From UBA4408 sp002389785 (GTDB lineage Bacteria > Bacteroidota > Bacteroidia > UBA4408), in assembly GCA_035438985.1 (NCBI GenBank), contig DAORJK010000003.1, positions 248,001-312,000 on the forward strand: 64,000 nucleotides of DNA, in the 5' to 3' direction. The notes beneath the pieces were generated by a model. The model was not told the DNA's origin. It made no database searches and saw only the letters and a program-made list of their open reading frames with translations. The position numbers were made by a program, and so were the translations under genes. Positions 53,949 through 62,375 of the stretch are shown piece after piece. Within the stretch, counting starts at the first letter, position 1. Every line of letters starts with the position of its first letter.

Positions 53949-54938
53949 ATGAACTCTGTTGAAGTTATAAAAAAGGGATTTTTAGATAAAGAAGTTGATG
54001 TATCTTTGGATCTGTTTGCTGAGATTGAAAAATTAAAAAGGGAAAAAAACGCGGTAATTTTAGCGCACTATTATCAACATGCAGATATTCAGGATATAGC
54101 AGATTATATAGGAGATAGTTTAGGTTTGTCGCAACAAGCTGCAAAAACAAAAGCGGATATTATAGTTTTTGCAGGTGTTCATTTTATGGCTGAAACGGCA
54201 AAAATATTATCACCCGGAAAAAAAGTTATACTGCCCGATTTAAAAGCCGGTTGCTCTTTAGCTGATAGTTGTACAGCAGAAGCATTTTCGGAATTTAAAG
54301 CACAGCATCCCGATCATTTGGTGATTTCGTACGTAAATTGTTCAGCACAAATTAAAGCCCTAACCGATATAGTTTGTACCAGCACCAATGCTGTTCAAAT
54401 TGTTGAAAGCTTACCGGCAAATCAAAAAATTATTTTTGCGCCCGATAAAAATCTTGGAAATTATATTAATAAAAAGACCGGCCGAAACATGTTGCTATGG
54501 AATGGGGCATGTATGGTACATGAAATTTTTTCACTTCAAAAAATACTAAAATTAAAGCTTGTTCATCCCGAAGCAAAACTTATTGCACATCCCGAGTGTG
54601 AAGCTTCATTGCTTGAAATGGCCGATTTTATTGGCAGTACTACCGCATTATTAAAGTACACAATTAATCAGTCGCATCAAGAATTTATTGTTGCTACCGA
54701 AGCAGGAATTATTCATCAAATGCAAAAATCGTCACCAAAAAAAACGTTTATTCCTGCTCCACCTAATAATTCTTGTGCTTGCAACGACTGTCCGCATATG
54801 AAACTAAATACACTTGAAAAAGTTTATACTTGTTTAAAGTATGAAACGCCTGAAATTTATTTGGATGAAACGTTGATTAAACAAGCAGAAGGTTCAATTC
54901 ATAGAATGTTGGAAATATCAGAAAAATTGGGCCTGTAA
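53949..54938 (+). CDS. nadA: Quinolinate synthase
   Basis: A 329-residue 4Fe-4S enzyme that condenses iminoaspartate and dihydroxyacetone phosphate to quinolinate in NAD synthesis. AVILAHYYQHADIQDIADYIGDSLGLSQ is the typical start. Cluster ligands are C102 in KAGCSLADSC, C188 in WNGACMVHE, and one of the Cys in SCACNDCPHM (276-281). HPECEASLLEMADFIGST is a family block. No nadB or nadC is adjacent, although nadB would be needed to make iminoaspartate. No Shine-Dalgarno is seen. Four TACTAACA repeats lie just upstream and may control it. Confidence 0.97.
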   Translation: MNSVEVIKKGFLDKEVDVSLDLFAEIEKLKREKNAVILAHYYQHADIQDIADYIGDSLGLSQQAAKTKADIIVFAGVHFMAETAKILSPGKKVILPDLKAGCSLADSCTAEAFSEFKAQHPDHLVISYVNCSAQIKALTDIVCTSTNAVQIVESLPANQKIIFAPDKNLGNYINKKTGRNMLLWNGACMVHEIFSLQKILKLKLVHPEAKLIAHPECEASLLEMADFIGSTTALLKYTINQSHQEFIVATEAGIIHQMQKSSPKKTFIPAPPNNSCACNDCPHMKLNTLEKVYTCLKYETPEIYLDETLIKQAEGSIHRMLEISEKLGL

Positions 54939-54981
54939 AAGAAACATTAAAAGGATATAAATATAAAAGAAGAACAAAAAA

Positions 54982-56571
54982 ATGAATCATAAGCAGCACG
55001 TCTGGAAGGAAACATTGCAAGTTAATAAGCTGTTAATAAGCTCTGTCATAGTATTTATAGCAACCCTTATTTTTCAAAAAAATTTCGCGTGCTACGCACA
55101 AGAAAGCAGCGCACAAAATTTGCAAAACGGACAGGTAAAATTTTATCATTCTAACGGAAAGGTTTCCAGCGAGGGAAACATGCTTAATGGTAAACCGGAC
55201 GGATACTGGAAAACCTATTATGAAAACGGGATTTTAAAATCGGAAGGAAATAGAAAAAATTTTCAACTCGACAGTATTTGGAAATTTTATTCTCAAGAAG
55301 GAATTGTGGTATCGGAATTTATGTATGTGGAAGGAAAAAAGAATGGAACGAAAAAAACATATTCATCGGAAACACAAAAACTCCTGTCGGAAGAAGCTTA
55401 CAAAAACGATGTAAAAGAAGGACCGTCTTATTATTTTAAAGAGGGGTTTATACACAAAGTTATTCCTTTTAGCAAGGGTAAAGAAGAAGGAGAGGGGCGA
55501 GAGTTTTCAAAAGACAGTTTAGTACTTACCATTACTACTTATAAAAATGGATATGTTACACGTGAAGAAAAAATAAACCGCAAAGACAAATTTGGGAACA
55601 AGCAAGGTAATTGGAAAACCTTTTATCCCAACAACATGGTGCATACCGAATGCAAATATACCGACGATAAGTTGGATGGTTATTATAAAGAATATGGACT
55701 TGACGGCAACCTTATTAAAACAGAAAAGTACGAATACGGAGTACTTAAAAAAAATGTTGCTGAATTAGTGAAACTGGATGTAAAGAACGATTTTTTTGAA
55801 AGTGGAAAACTTAAATCTTCGGGCACATTTAAAGACGGAATAGCAGAAGGCGTAACAAGGTTTTACAACGAAGAAGGCGCAATTGTTAACTCAAAAGTTT
55901 ACAAAGATGGCGAATTAATAGGTGAAGGAGTATATGACGAAAAGGGCTATCAGCAAGGCAAGTGGAAGGAGTATTACGTAAGCGGAGAGCTTAAAGCCGA
56001 AGGCGAATACATTGACGGAAGAAGAAATGGCGATTGGGTTTTTTATCATCAAAATGGAAAGGTTGAACAAAAAGGAAAATTTTTAAAAGGCGCCAAACCT
56101 AGTGGAAAATGGCTATGGTTTTACGAGAGTGGTAATTTACTTAGGGAAGAAACTTTTTTGAATGGGATGGAAGAAGGCACCATGACCGAATACAACGATA
56201 GCGGAAGAGTTATAACACAAGGAGCTTATGTAGATGGCGAAAAGGAAGGTGCATGGAAAAGCGAAGACGGTGACGTGCGTGAAGAAGGAAGTTATAAAAA
56301 TGGTCAAAAAGACGGAGAGTGGAAAATTGTTTTTTTAAACGGAAAGCCAGCCTTTGAAGGAAAGTACATTGACGGTAACCCGGATGGAAAACACACCTAC
56401 TATTTTGACAATGGAAAAGTACGTGAAGAGGGAAACTATGCCGTTGGTCGCAAGGAAGACAACTGGAAGTATTACAACTACGACGGCGTGCTTGAGACAA
56501 TAATCAACTACAAAAATGATTCAGAAATAAAGATTGACGGAATCAAGCTTGCCACAGAAGAAGATAAATAA
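54982..56571 (+). CDS. MORN-repeat (YwqK-like) secreted or surface protein
   Basis: A 529-residue protein with an N-terminal hydrophobic segment (residues ~17-33) that ends CYAQE, likely a signal peptide. The rest is built of about 15 units with the pattern YxxNGKxxxEGxYxxGxxxGxWxxY, the MORN_2 variant (PF07661) known from YwqK-type proteins in Bacteroidota. The repeats form an extended beta-sheet rod that probably binds other proteins or lipids. Its stop overlaps the start of the histidine kinase gene by 1 bp (TAATGG), so it may be a periplasmic partner of that sensor; this is inference. Confidence 0.85.
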   Translation: MNHKQHVWKETLQVNKLLISSVIVFIATLIFQKNFACYAQESSAQNLQNGQVKFYHSNGKVSSEGNMLNGKPDGYWKTYYENGILKSEGNRKNFQLDSIWKFYSQEGIVVSEFMYVEGKKNGTKKTYSSETQKLLSEEAYKNDVKEGPSYYFKEGFIHKVIPFSKGKEEGEGREFSKDSLVLTITTYKNGYVTREEKINRKDKFGNKQGNWKTFYPNNMVHTECKYTDDKLDGYYKEYGLDGNLIKTEKYEYGVLKKNVAELVKLDVKNDFFESGKLKSSGTFKDGIAEGVTRFYNEEGAIVNSKVYKDGELIGEGVYDEKGYQQGKWKEYYVSGELKAEGEYIDGRRNGDWVFYHQNGKVEQKGKFLKGAKPSGKWLWFYESGNLLREETFLNGMEEGTMTEYNDSGRVITQGAYVDGEKEGAWKSEDGDVREEGSYKNGQKDGEWKIVFLNGKPAFEGKYIDGNPDGKHTYYFDNGKVREEGNYAVGRKEDNWKYYNYDGVLETIINYKNDSEIKIDGIKLATEEDK

Positions 56572-59500
56572 TGGACGACCTATTATTGATAGTACTTTTT
56601 GTATTTAATGTCATCACATTAATTTCGGTTTTTGTGTTGCTTATTAATAGAAGGATAAAGGAACAAAAACAAAAGCTGGAAGAAGAGAAGTTCCGTTCCT
56701 TGTTTTCTAAAAGCAACGATGCAATTTTAATTATTAAGAACGGAATTATTTCAGAAGCGAATGACCGACTGCTAGAGCTATTTGTATATACAGCAGAAAA
56801 ACTGGTAGGCGCAGATCCTCACGTTCTATCACCCGAAGCACAACCGGATGGTTCGAATTCAAAAGAGGGAGATTGGATAAAACGAAAGCTTGCGCTTAAC
56901 AGCGAACCGCAGTTTTTTTATTGGAAATATACCAAAAGCAACGGCGAACAATTTGATGCAGAGGTGAGTCTATCGGGATTTGTAAACGACGAAGATGAAA
57001 TAGTTCAAGCGATTATTCGTGACATTACCGAACGTACACAAAATGAAACCAAATTACGCGAAAGCGAAGAGCAATACCGGCTACTGTTTGAAAACAATCC
57101 ATTGCCCATGTGGATTTCGGAGCGAAAATCACTAAAATTTGTAAATGTTAACAAGGCGGCAATTCAGCATTATGGCTATAGTAAGGATGAGTTTTTAAGT
57201 ATGTCGTTATTAGATATTCGACCGAAAGAAAACAAGGTTGAAACGGTGGATTTTTTGAGTAGTAGGTCCGAAAATGAAACTTCATCAAACATGTATTTCT
57301 CTGGAGTTTGGAAACATGTTAAAAAGGATGGAAGTATTGTTGATGTTGAGGTGAGTAGAGGTAAGATGTTGGTAAACAATGTACAATTTAATTTATCAAT
57401 CATTAACGACATTACAGATAAAAGGCAAGTTGAACGAAGCTTAAAAAAGAGCGAGGAGAGTTTTCGTATGCTTGCCGAAAATGCTGCAGATATTGTGTTT
57501 CGCTTTGAGCTTGGCCCCCACCCTCATTTTTCATATGTGAGCCCCATTGTGAGCGATAAAACAGGTTATACACCACAAGATTTTTACGCCGATCCGCTGT
57601 TGATTTTGCGCATAATAGGAGAAGAGGCAGCGGCAACAATTTTTAAAATAGCCAACGATTTTGACAACGAGCGTCGTCTTGTATACGAATTGCAGCACAA
57701 GCCCACCTTAGCAGGATTAACCCGAAAGGACGGAGAAAAGATTTGGATAGAAACGGTAGTAAAGTTTATTTTTAATGAGCGACGCGAATGGGTGGCCATT
57801 GAGGGTATTTCGCGAGATGTAACCGAAAGAAAACAACTCGAAAAACAGCTCGAAGAGAGTGAGCTTGGGTATAAAATGTTATTCGAAAACTCGCCCGACG
57901 GAGTATTTATACACATTGACGGAACTGTAATTTTTGCCAATCCAACAGGTCTAGAAATGTTAGGCATTACCCACCTTTCGGAAATTGACGGAAAAACTTT
58001 TTTTAACTTTCTACTTCCCGAATATCACGAAGCTGTGAAAGAGCGAATGGCCAGAGTAAAGGAAGGAAACATAGCCGATTTTGAAGAATACGAAATCATC
58101 AACAACAAAGGAAAGCGGTTTGAAATAGAAGCGAAATCAATTCCTATTCAATTTCGAGGAAAACCGGCTGTACAACTGGTTGTGCACAACCTTTCGGAAA
58201 AGAAACAGGTTGAGCGAGAGCGTTTGCGCGCACAAATAGTTGAAGAAAGCAATGTGGTTTTACACAAAGAGGTTGCCGAAAGAATAAAAGCACAAAAGGA
58301 ATTGCAGGAGTCTGAAAAATACATTAAGAACATTATTAACTCCTCGCTTGACATGATAATTGTATCAGACGAAAATAGTTTAATAACCGAATTTAACAAT
58401 GCTGCTCAAATTACTTTTGGGTATACAGGAAATGAAGTAATTGGAAAACCGGTATCGATGCTCTATGCCAATGACAATGAGTACGATAAGGTTACCATCC
58501 AAATTAATTCGATTGGATTATTTACAGGCGAGATTCTGAATAAGAAGAAAAGCGGAGAGTTGTTTACCTCCTTTTTAACGGCTTCTAAAATATTCAGTGA
58601 GGAAGGCGAACTAGTAGGATTTGTAGGGGTTTCGAGAGATGTAACAGAGGTACATAAGGCACAGGAAAAACTACGTCAAAGCGAAGAGCTTTATCGTGAT
58701 TTGTTTGAAAATACCACAGAGCTTATTCAGAGCGTTAGTGCTGATGGAAAAATTTTGTATGTAAACACAGCCTGGAAGGAAGCGCTTGAATACGCTGACA
58801 AAGAAGTAAGCGACAAAAACATAATGGAGTTTATACATCCCAACTCTTTGGAACATTGCGAGAAAACCATGAAGCAAGTGTTTTTAGGAGAAAAGGTGGA
58901 AAGAACCCAGTTTTCATTTGTTACTCGTTCGGGAAAAATACTTGTTGTTGATGGGAACATCAGNNNNNNNNNNNNNNNNNNNNNNNNNNNNNNNNNNNNN
59001 NNNNNNNNNNNNNNNNNNNNNNNNNNNNNNNNNNNNNNNNNNNNNNNNNNNNNNNNNNNNNNNAAGCAGAAAATTTTTGCCAACCTTGTTAAAGGTGTTA
59101 TTAGCAACTATAGGGGAGAAAGAAAGTATATAAAGAAGAACGGAGACGTTGTGTTTTGCAACATAACCACCTCGGTTGTGGCCAGCGCCAATGGGGCGCC
59201 AGAATACGTAATAAGTATTTGTGAAGACATTACAGAAAAGAAAAAAATTCAAGAAAAAATCAATGAACAGGCAGCAAAAATAAATGCCATTTTTGATAGC
59301 AGCTCTCATTTGATTTGGTCGGTAGATAAAAACATTTCACTAACCTCGTTTAATAAAAACTACTCCGACGCATTGTTTAACATGTATGGTGTTGCAGCGC
59401 AAATACCCGAAACAAAGGACAGTCCCAAAATAAAATTTGCCAGCGATGAATACCATGATTTTTGGGACAAGAAGTACAGTGAGGCCTTCAAGGGAATTCC

Positions 59501-60302
59501 CCAGCAATTCGAAACACAACTTGTTGATAAAAATGGGACCTTGGTAATCCGAGAAATTTTTTTAAATCCAATTTATAAAAACGAAACCGAAATAGGGGAA
59601 ATATCGGGAATTGCACACGATATAACCGAGAAAAAATTGGCCGAAAAGCAAATGAAAGAATCCTTGCAGGAAAAGGAAGTTCTTTTAAAAGAGGTTCACC
59701 ACAGAGTGAAAAACAATTTACAGGTTATTTCGAGCATCATCAACCTACAATCGAATTACATCAAAGACAAATATACACTCGAGATGATGCGAGAACTACA
59801 GAATCGTATTAAGTCGATGTCATTTATACACGAGGCTCTTTACCAAACTTCTGCCTTCTCGAGCATTAATTTTTCAGAGTATATTGTTACGCTAACGCAA
59901 AATCTAATTCATTCGTATCGAATTTACAGTGGACTGGTTGAACTGAAGCACGATGTAGACAACATTTTGTTAAACCTTGACACCTCTATACCCTGTGGCT
60001 TAATTGTTAACGAATTGGTTTCGAACGCGCTTAAATACGCCTTTCCCCAAAACCGTAAAGGAGAAGTTTGGGTGCGATTAAAAGAAACACCCACCTCCAT
60101 TCACTTAACCGTTAGTGATAATGGCGTTGGATTGCCGGCGGATTTTGATTTTAGAAATTCCGACTCGTTGGGATTACAACTTGTTACAAGTTTGGTTGAA
60201 CAAATAAACGGGGAAATATTTTGTGAGAACAAAATAGGTACTAAATTTACAGTCACTTTTAAGTCGGGATTAATTAAAAAAACCAGCGATGTCAAAAACT
60301 AA
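56571..60302 (+). CDS. Multi-PAS sensor histidine kinase (HisKA_2), interrupted by an assembly gap
   Basis: A 1243-residue frame including 33-34 unknown residues. One N-terminal membrane span is followed by PAS domains starting near residues 42, 165, 295, 430, 580 and 705. The sixth breaks off at the N run, and the end of another (KQKIFANLVKG ... ICEDITEKKK) follows it; a last PAS (~900-1025) precedes the kinase. The kinase is of HisKA_2 type: EVHHRVKNNLQVISSIINLQS with the phospho-acceptor His, then NELVSNALKYAF (N box), SDNGVGLP and SLGLQLVTSLV. It overlaps the LytTR regulator gene by 14 bp, so they form one two-component system. The hidden part should be ~300 bp rather than 100 if the sixth and seventh PAS domains are complete. 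Confidence 0.9.
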   Translation: MDDLLLIVLFVFNVITLISVFVLLINRRIKEQKQKLEEEKFRSLFSKSNDAILIIKNGIISEANDRLLELFVYTAEKLVGADPHVLSPEAQPDGSNSKEGDWIKRKLALNSEPQFFYWKYTKSNGEQFDAEVSLSGFVNDEDEIVQAIIRDITERTQNETKLRESEEQYRLLFENNPLPMWISERKSLKFVNVNKAAIQHYGYSKDEFLSMSLLDIRPKENKVETVDFLSSRSENETSSNMYFSGVWKHVKKDGSIVDVEVSRGKMLVNNVQFNLSIINDITDKRQVERSLKKSEESFRMLAENAADIVFRFELGPHPHFSYVSPIVSDKTGYTPQDFYADPLLILRIIGEEAAATIFKIANDFDNERRLVYELQHKPTLAGLTRKDGEKIWIETVVKFIFNERREWVAIEGISRDVTERKQLEKQLEESELGYKMLFENSPDGVFIHIDGTVIFANPTGLEMLGITHLSEIDGKTFFNFLLPEYHEAVKERMARVKEGNIADFEEYEIINNKGKRFEIEAKSIPIQFRGKPAVQLVVHNLSEKKQVERERLRAQIVEESNVVLHKEVAERIKAQKELQESEKYIKNIINSSLDMIIVSDENSLITEFNNAAQITFGYTGNEVIGKPVSMLYANDNEYDKVTIQINSIGLFTGEILNKKKSGELFTSFLTASKIFSEEGELVGFVGVSRDVTEVHKAQEKLRQSEELYRDLFENTTELIQSVSADGKILYVNTAWKEALEYADKEVSDKNIMEFIHPNSLEHCEKTMKQVFLGEKVERTQFSFVTRSGKILVVDGNIXXXXXXXXXXXXXXXXXXXXXXXXXXXXXXXXXXKQKIFANLVKGVISNYRGERKYIKKNGDVVFCNITTSVVASANGAPEYVISICEDITEKKKIQEKINEQAAKINAIFDSSSHLIWSVDKNISLTSFNKNYSDALFNMYGVAAQIPETKDSPKIKFASDEYHDFWDKKYSEAFKGIPQQFETQLVDKNGTLVIREIFLNPIYKNETEIGEISGIAHDITEKKLAEKQMKESLQEKEVLLKEVHHRVKNNLQVISSIINLQSNYIKDKYTLEMMRELQNRIKSMSFIHEALYQTSAFSSINFSEYIVTLTQNLIHSYRIYSGLVELKHDVDNILLNLDTSIPCGLIVNELVSNALKYAFPQNRKGEVWVRLKETPTSIHLTVSDNGVGLPADFDFRNSDSLGLQLVTSLVEQINGEIFCENKIGTKFTVTFKSGLIKKTSDVKN
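58964..59063. other. Assembly gap (100 N) inside the sensor kinase gene
   Basis: Exactly 100 N, the usual placeholder for a gap of unknown size. It lies in PAS-coding DNA, where repeats may have stopped the assembler. The flanking frames agree, but the size is not reliable. Confidence 1.
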
Positions 60303-61044
60303 TATATTGATTGTTGAGGATGAAAGCATTGTTGCTAAGGATATAGCACAAAGCTTAAAAAAACTGGGCTATAACGTCATTGAAACAGCAAGTAGTGGAG
60401 AGGCAGCGGTTATAATTGCAGAGGAAAAAAAACCAGACCTTGTTTTAATGGACATTATGCTAAAAGGTGAGATGAGCGGGATTGACGCAGCAAATATCAT
60501 TCATGAAAAAAACAATATTCCGGTAATTTTTTTAACAGCTTATGCTGATGAAAGCACTCTAAGCAAGGCTAAAATATCAGAACCTTATGGGTACATAATT
60601 AAACCGTTTAAGGAAATTGACCTTCACTCAAACATAGAAATGGCGCTGTACAAGCATCAGAAAGCCATTGAACTGAAAAAAGAAAGAGACTTTTTATACT
60701 CCTTGGTGGAAGGGCAAGACAATACACCTAACATGCTTTTCATTAAATCGAACTCAAAGTTATTGAAGGTGCAAACAAAGGATGTTTATTATGTTGAGGC
60801 GCTTAAAGACTATGTGATAGTAAACACCCTAAACGGGCGCTTTACAATTCACTCAACCATGAAAGACATAGAAGCAAAACTCCCGGCCAAGGAGTTTGTG
60901 CGGGTACATCGATCGTTTATTGTTCGCATCGACAAGATTATCAGTATAGAACAGCCCTACCTCATTATTGAACAAGAGAAAAAGCCCATACCAATTGGCG
61001 GTTCCCATAAGGAAGAACTGATGAGCCGACTAAATTTACTGTAA
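60289..61044 (+). CDS. LytTR family response regulator
   Basis: A 251-residue regulator. Residues 1-125 are a receiver domain with the acidic pocket ED (10-11), D55 in VLMDIML as phospho-acceptor, FLTAYADE and IIKPFKE. Residues ~150-251 are a LytTR DNA-binding domain, with LKVQTKDVYYVEALKDYVIVNTLNGRFTIHSTMKDIEAKLPAKEFVRVHRSFIV. It is the output partner of the multi-PAS kinase, with which it overlaps by 14 bp. LytTR proteins bind pairs of short direct repeats; targets are not clear, but tandem hairpins at 61069-61120 lie just downstream, before the Omp28-like gene. Confidence 0.95.
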   Translation: MSKTNILIVEDESIVAKDIAQSLKKLGYNVIETASSGEAAVIIAEEKKPDLVLMDIMLKGEMSGIDAANIIHEKNNIPVIFLTAYADESTLSKAKISEPYGYIIKPFKEIDLHSNIEMALYKHQKAIELKKERDFLYSLVEGQDNTPNMLFIKSNSKLLKVQTKDVYYVEALKDYVIVNTLNGRFTIHSTMKDIEAKLPAKEFVRVHRSFIVRIDKIISIEQPYLIIEQEKKPIPIGGSHKEELMSRLNLL

Positions 61045-61068
61045 ACGGAACATCATTTTTGGAATTGG

Positions 61069-61120
61069 TTATTTTGAGGCCCTGTCTCAAAATAAGACGA
61101 ATAATTTTGAATATTCGTCT
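61069..61120. repeat. Two adjacent hairpins between LytTR and Omp28-like genes
   Basis: TTATTTTGAG/CTCAAAATAA (61069-61095) and AGACGAATA/TATTCGTCT (61095-61120) are perfect stems sharing one base. TTATTTTGA is repeated again at about 61129, so the first right arm has two possible partners. There is no clear T run, so the role (termination, attenuation or mRNA stability) is open. Confidence 0.6.
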
Positions 61121-61168
61121 CAATTGCTTTATTTTGAATAATTAACAACATTAAAACCCGAAAACTCA

Positions 61169-62071
61169 ATGAAAAAAATTATTTTACTTTTTGCAATTGG
61201 TTCAATAGCGATACTTGGTTGTAAGAAAACCTCTCTTGACAACGAGATAGTAGTTGCAGACCCCATCCTAGGTTGTACAGACCCTAACAGCTTAAATTAT
61301 AATGCAGACGCCACACAGGATGATGGAACCTGCCAATACATTGAACAAAAAAACCGCGCCATTTTACTGGACTTTTCTGAAACATGGTGCCCTCCTTGCG
61401 GTGCTTATGGCGGGCCATCTTTCGACTCTTGCCTTTATATGGAGAACAGTTTAATTACGGCTATGAAAATATATGGATCTTCAACTCCAGCTTCAATGAA
61501 TTGCAGCCTTAGTTCAGCTTTTTCAAATGACTATCAAGTAACCGGAGTTCCTGACTTTTACGTAAACGGAACAGGTCTTTATGCAGGAGGTGGTGTTGCT
61601 GCAAGTACTGCATCAAACTACAATTCTGTAAAAAACAAAGCAAATGCCTTTGCTAACCAAACGGTAATTGCGGGAATTAACATTCAAAAAAGCATCGACG
61701 GTTCGAATATGAATATTAGCAGCAAGGTGTTGTTTTATCAAGCACAACCAGCAGGTAAAGCATACCATTTAGCTGTTTATGTTGTTGAAGATAAAATTAT
61801 TGCCTCTCAAAAAGTTTCTACAGCATCTGGTACCATCACCAACACCAACTATGTACACAGAAACCTATTAAGAGCTGGAAACGCATCTACTTACAAAGGT
61901 GTTAAAATTAACACAACAGCTGCTATTGAAGCCAACAAGCGTTTCGATAACACTTTTACTATTGCCTTAAACAGTGCTTGGAACAAGGCTAACCTAAAAG
62001 TAATTGGAGTATTGTGGGAAGTTCCTGCAACAGGAAAACCAACAGTGGTAAACACAGTTATGGCAAAATAA
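61169..62071 (+). CDS. Omp28-like lipoprotein with thioredoxin fold
   Basis: A 300-residue lipoprotein (IAILGC, C18). Next comes GCTDPNSLNYNADATQDDGTCQY (36-57), a short Asp-rich Bacteroidota motif bounded by two Cys and probably calcium-binding. Residues ~60-180 are a thioredoxin-like domain with ETWCPPCGAYGGPSFDSC (CPPC at 74-77) and VTGVPDFYVNG (cis-Pro loop). The C-terminal part is a beta-rich domain typical of the Omp28 family. It probably acts at the cell surface in thiol or adhesion functions, but this is not established. A strong terminator follows; it is separated from the LytTR gene by 124 bp with two hairpins. Confidence 0.85.
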   Translation: MKKIILLFAIGSIAILGCKKTSLDNEIVVADPILGCTDPNSLNYNADATQDDGTCQYIEQKNRAILLDFSETWCPPCGAYGGPSFDSCLYMENSLITAMKIYGSSTPASMNCSLSSAFSNDYQVTGVPDFYVNGTGLYAGGGVAASTASNYNSVKNKANAFANQTVIAGINIQKSIDGSNMNISSKVLFYQAQPAGKAYHLAVYVVEDKIIASQKVSTASGTITNTNYVHRNLLRAGNASTYKGVKINTTAAIEANKRFDNTFTIALNSAWNKANLKVIGVLWEVPATGKPTVVNTVMAK

Positions 62072-62090
62072 AGGAGACCTTTAAAAATGG

Positions 62091-62127
62091 AATAGGCAGA
62101 ATCTACTTGATTCTGCCTATTTTTTTT
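62091..62127 (+). terminator. Rho-independent terminator after the Omp28-like gene
   Basis: AATAGGCAGAATC (62091-62103) and GATTCTGCCTATT (62109-62121) form a perfect 13-bp stem with a 5-nt loop, followed by seven T. It ends transcription of the Omp28-like gene. Confidence 0.9.
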
Positions 62128-62375
62128 GCCCAATTTAAACCCAATTAAAACCCCAAGAGCATAATTTGAAAGCAGCTTAAAAGGAATTTAAAAGGAACTT
62201 TAGAATTCCAAAATCATTGGATAGTGATGATTGTCCGGGCTTTGCTTATTATGATCAGGTTATAAAACACTGCTGCACAAAACAAGACTCAAAACATCAA
62301 CTCAGACCGAACGCAACAACAATCAAAAGTTTATTTAGAAGCCATTAGCCACACTTACCTGATGCAAAAAATGGC

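Noticed and set aside
55554..55569. TGTTACACGTGAAGAA resembles parS (14 of 16 positions).
   Set aside because: The last half lacks the required AACA end and the sequence lies in a repeat-rich coding region of the MORN protein; treated as chance.
62130..62375. Possible small gene or RNA before the PNGase F-like gene.
   Set aside because: No open frame of note, no promoter match and only a 7-bp weak stem near 62340-62380.
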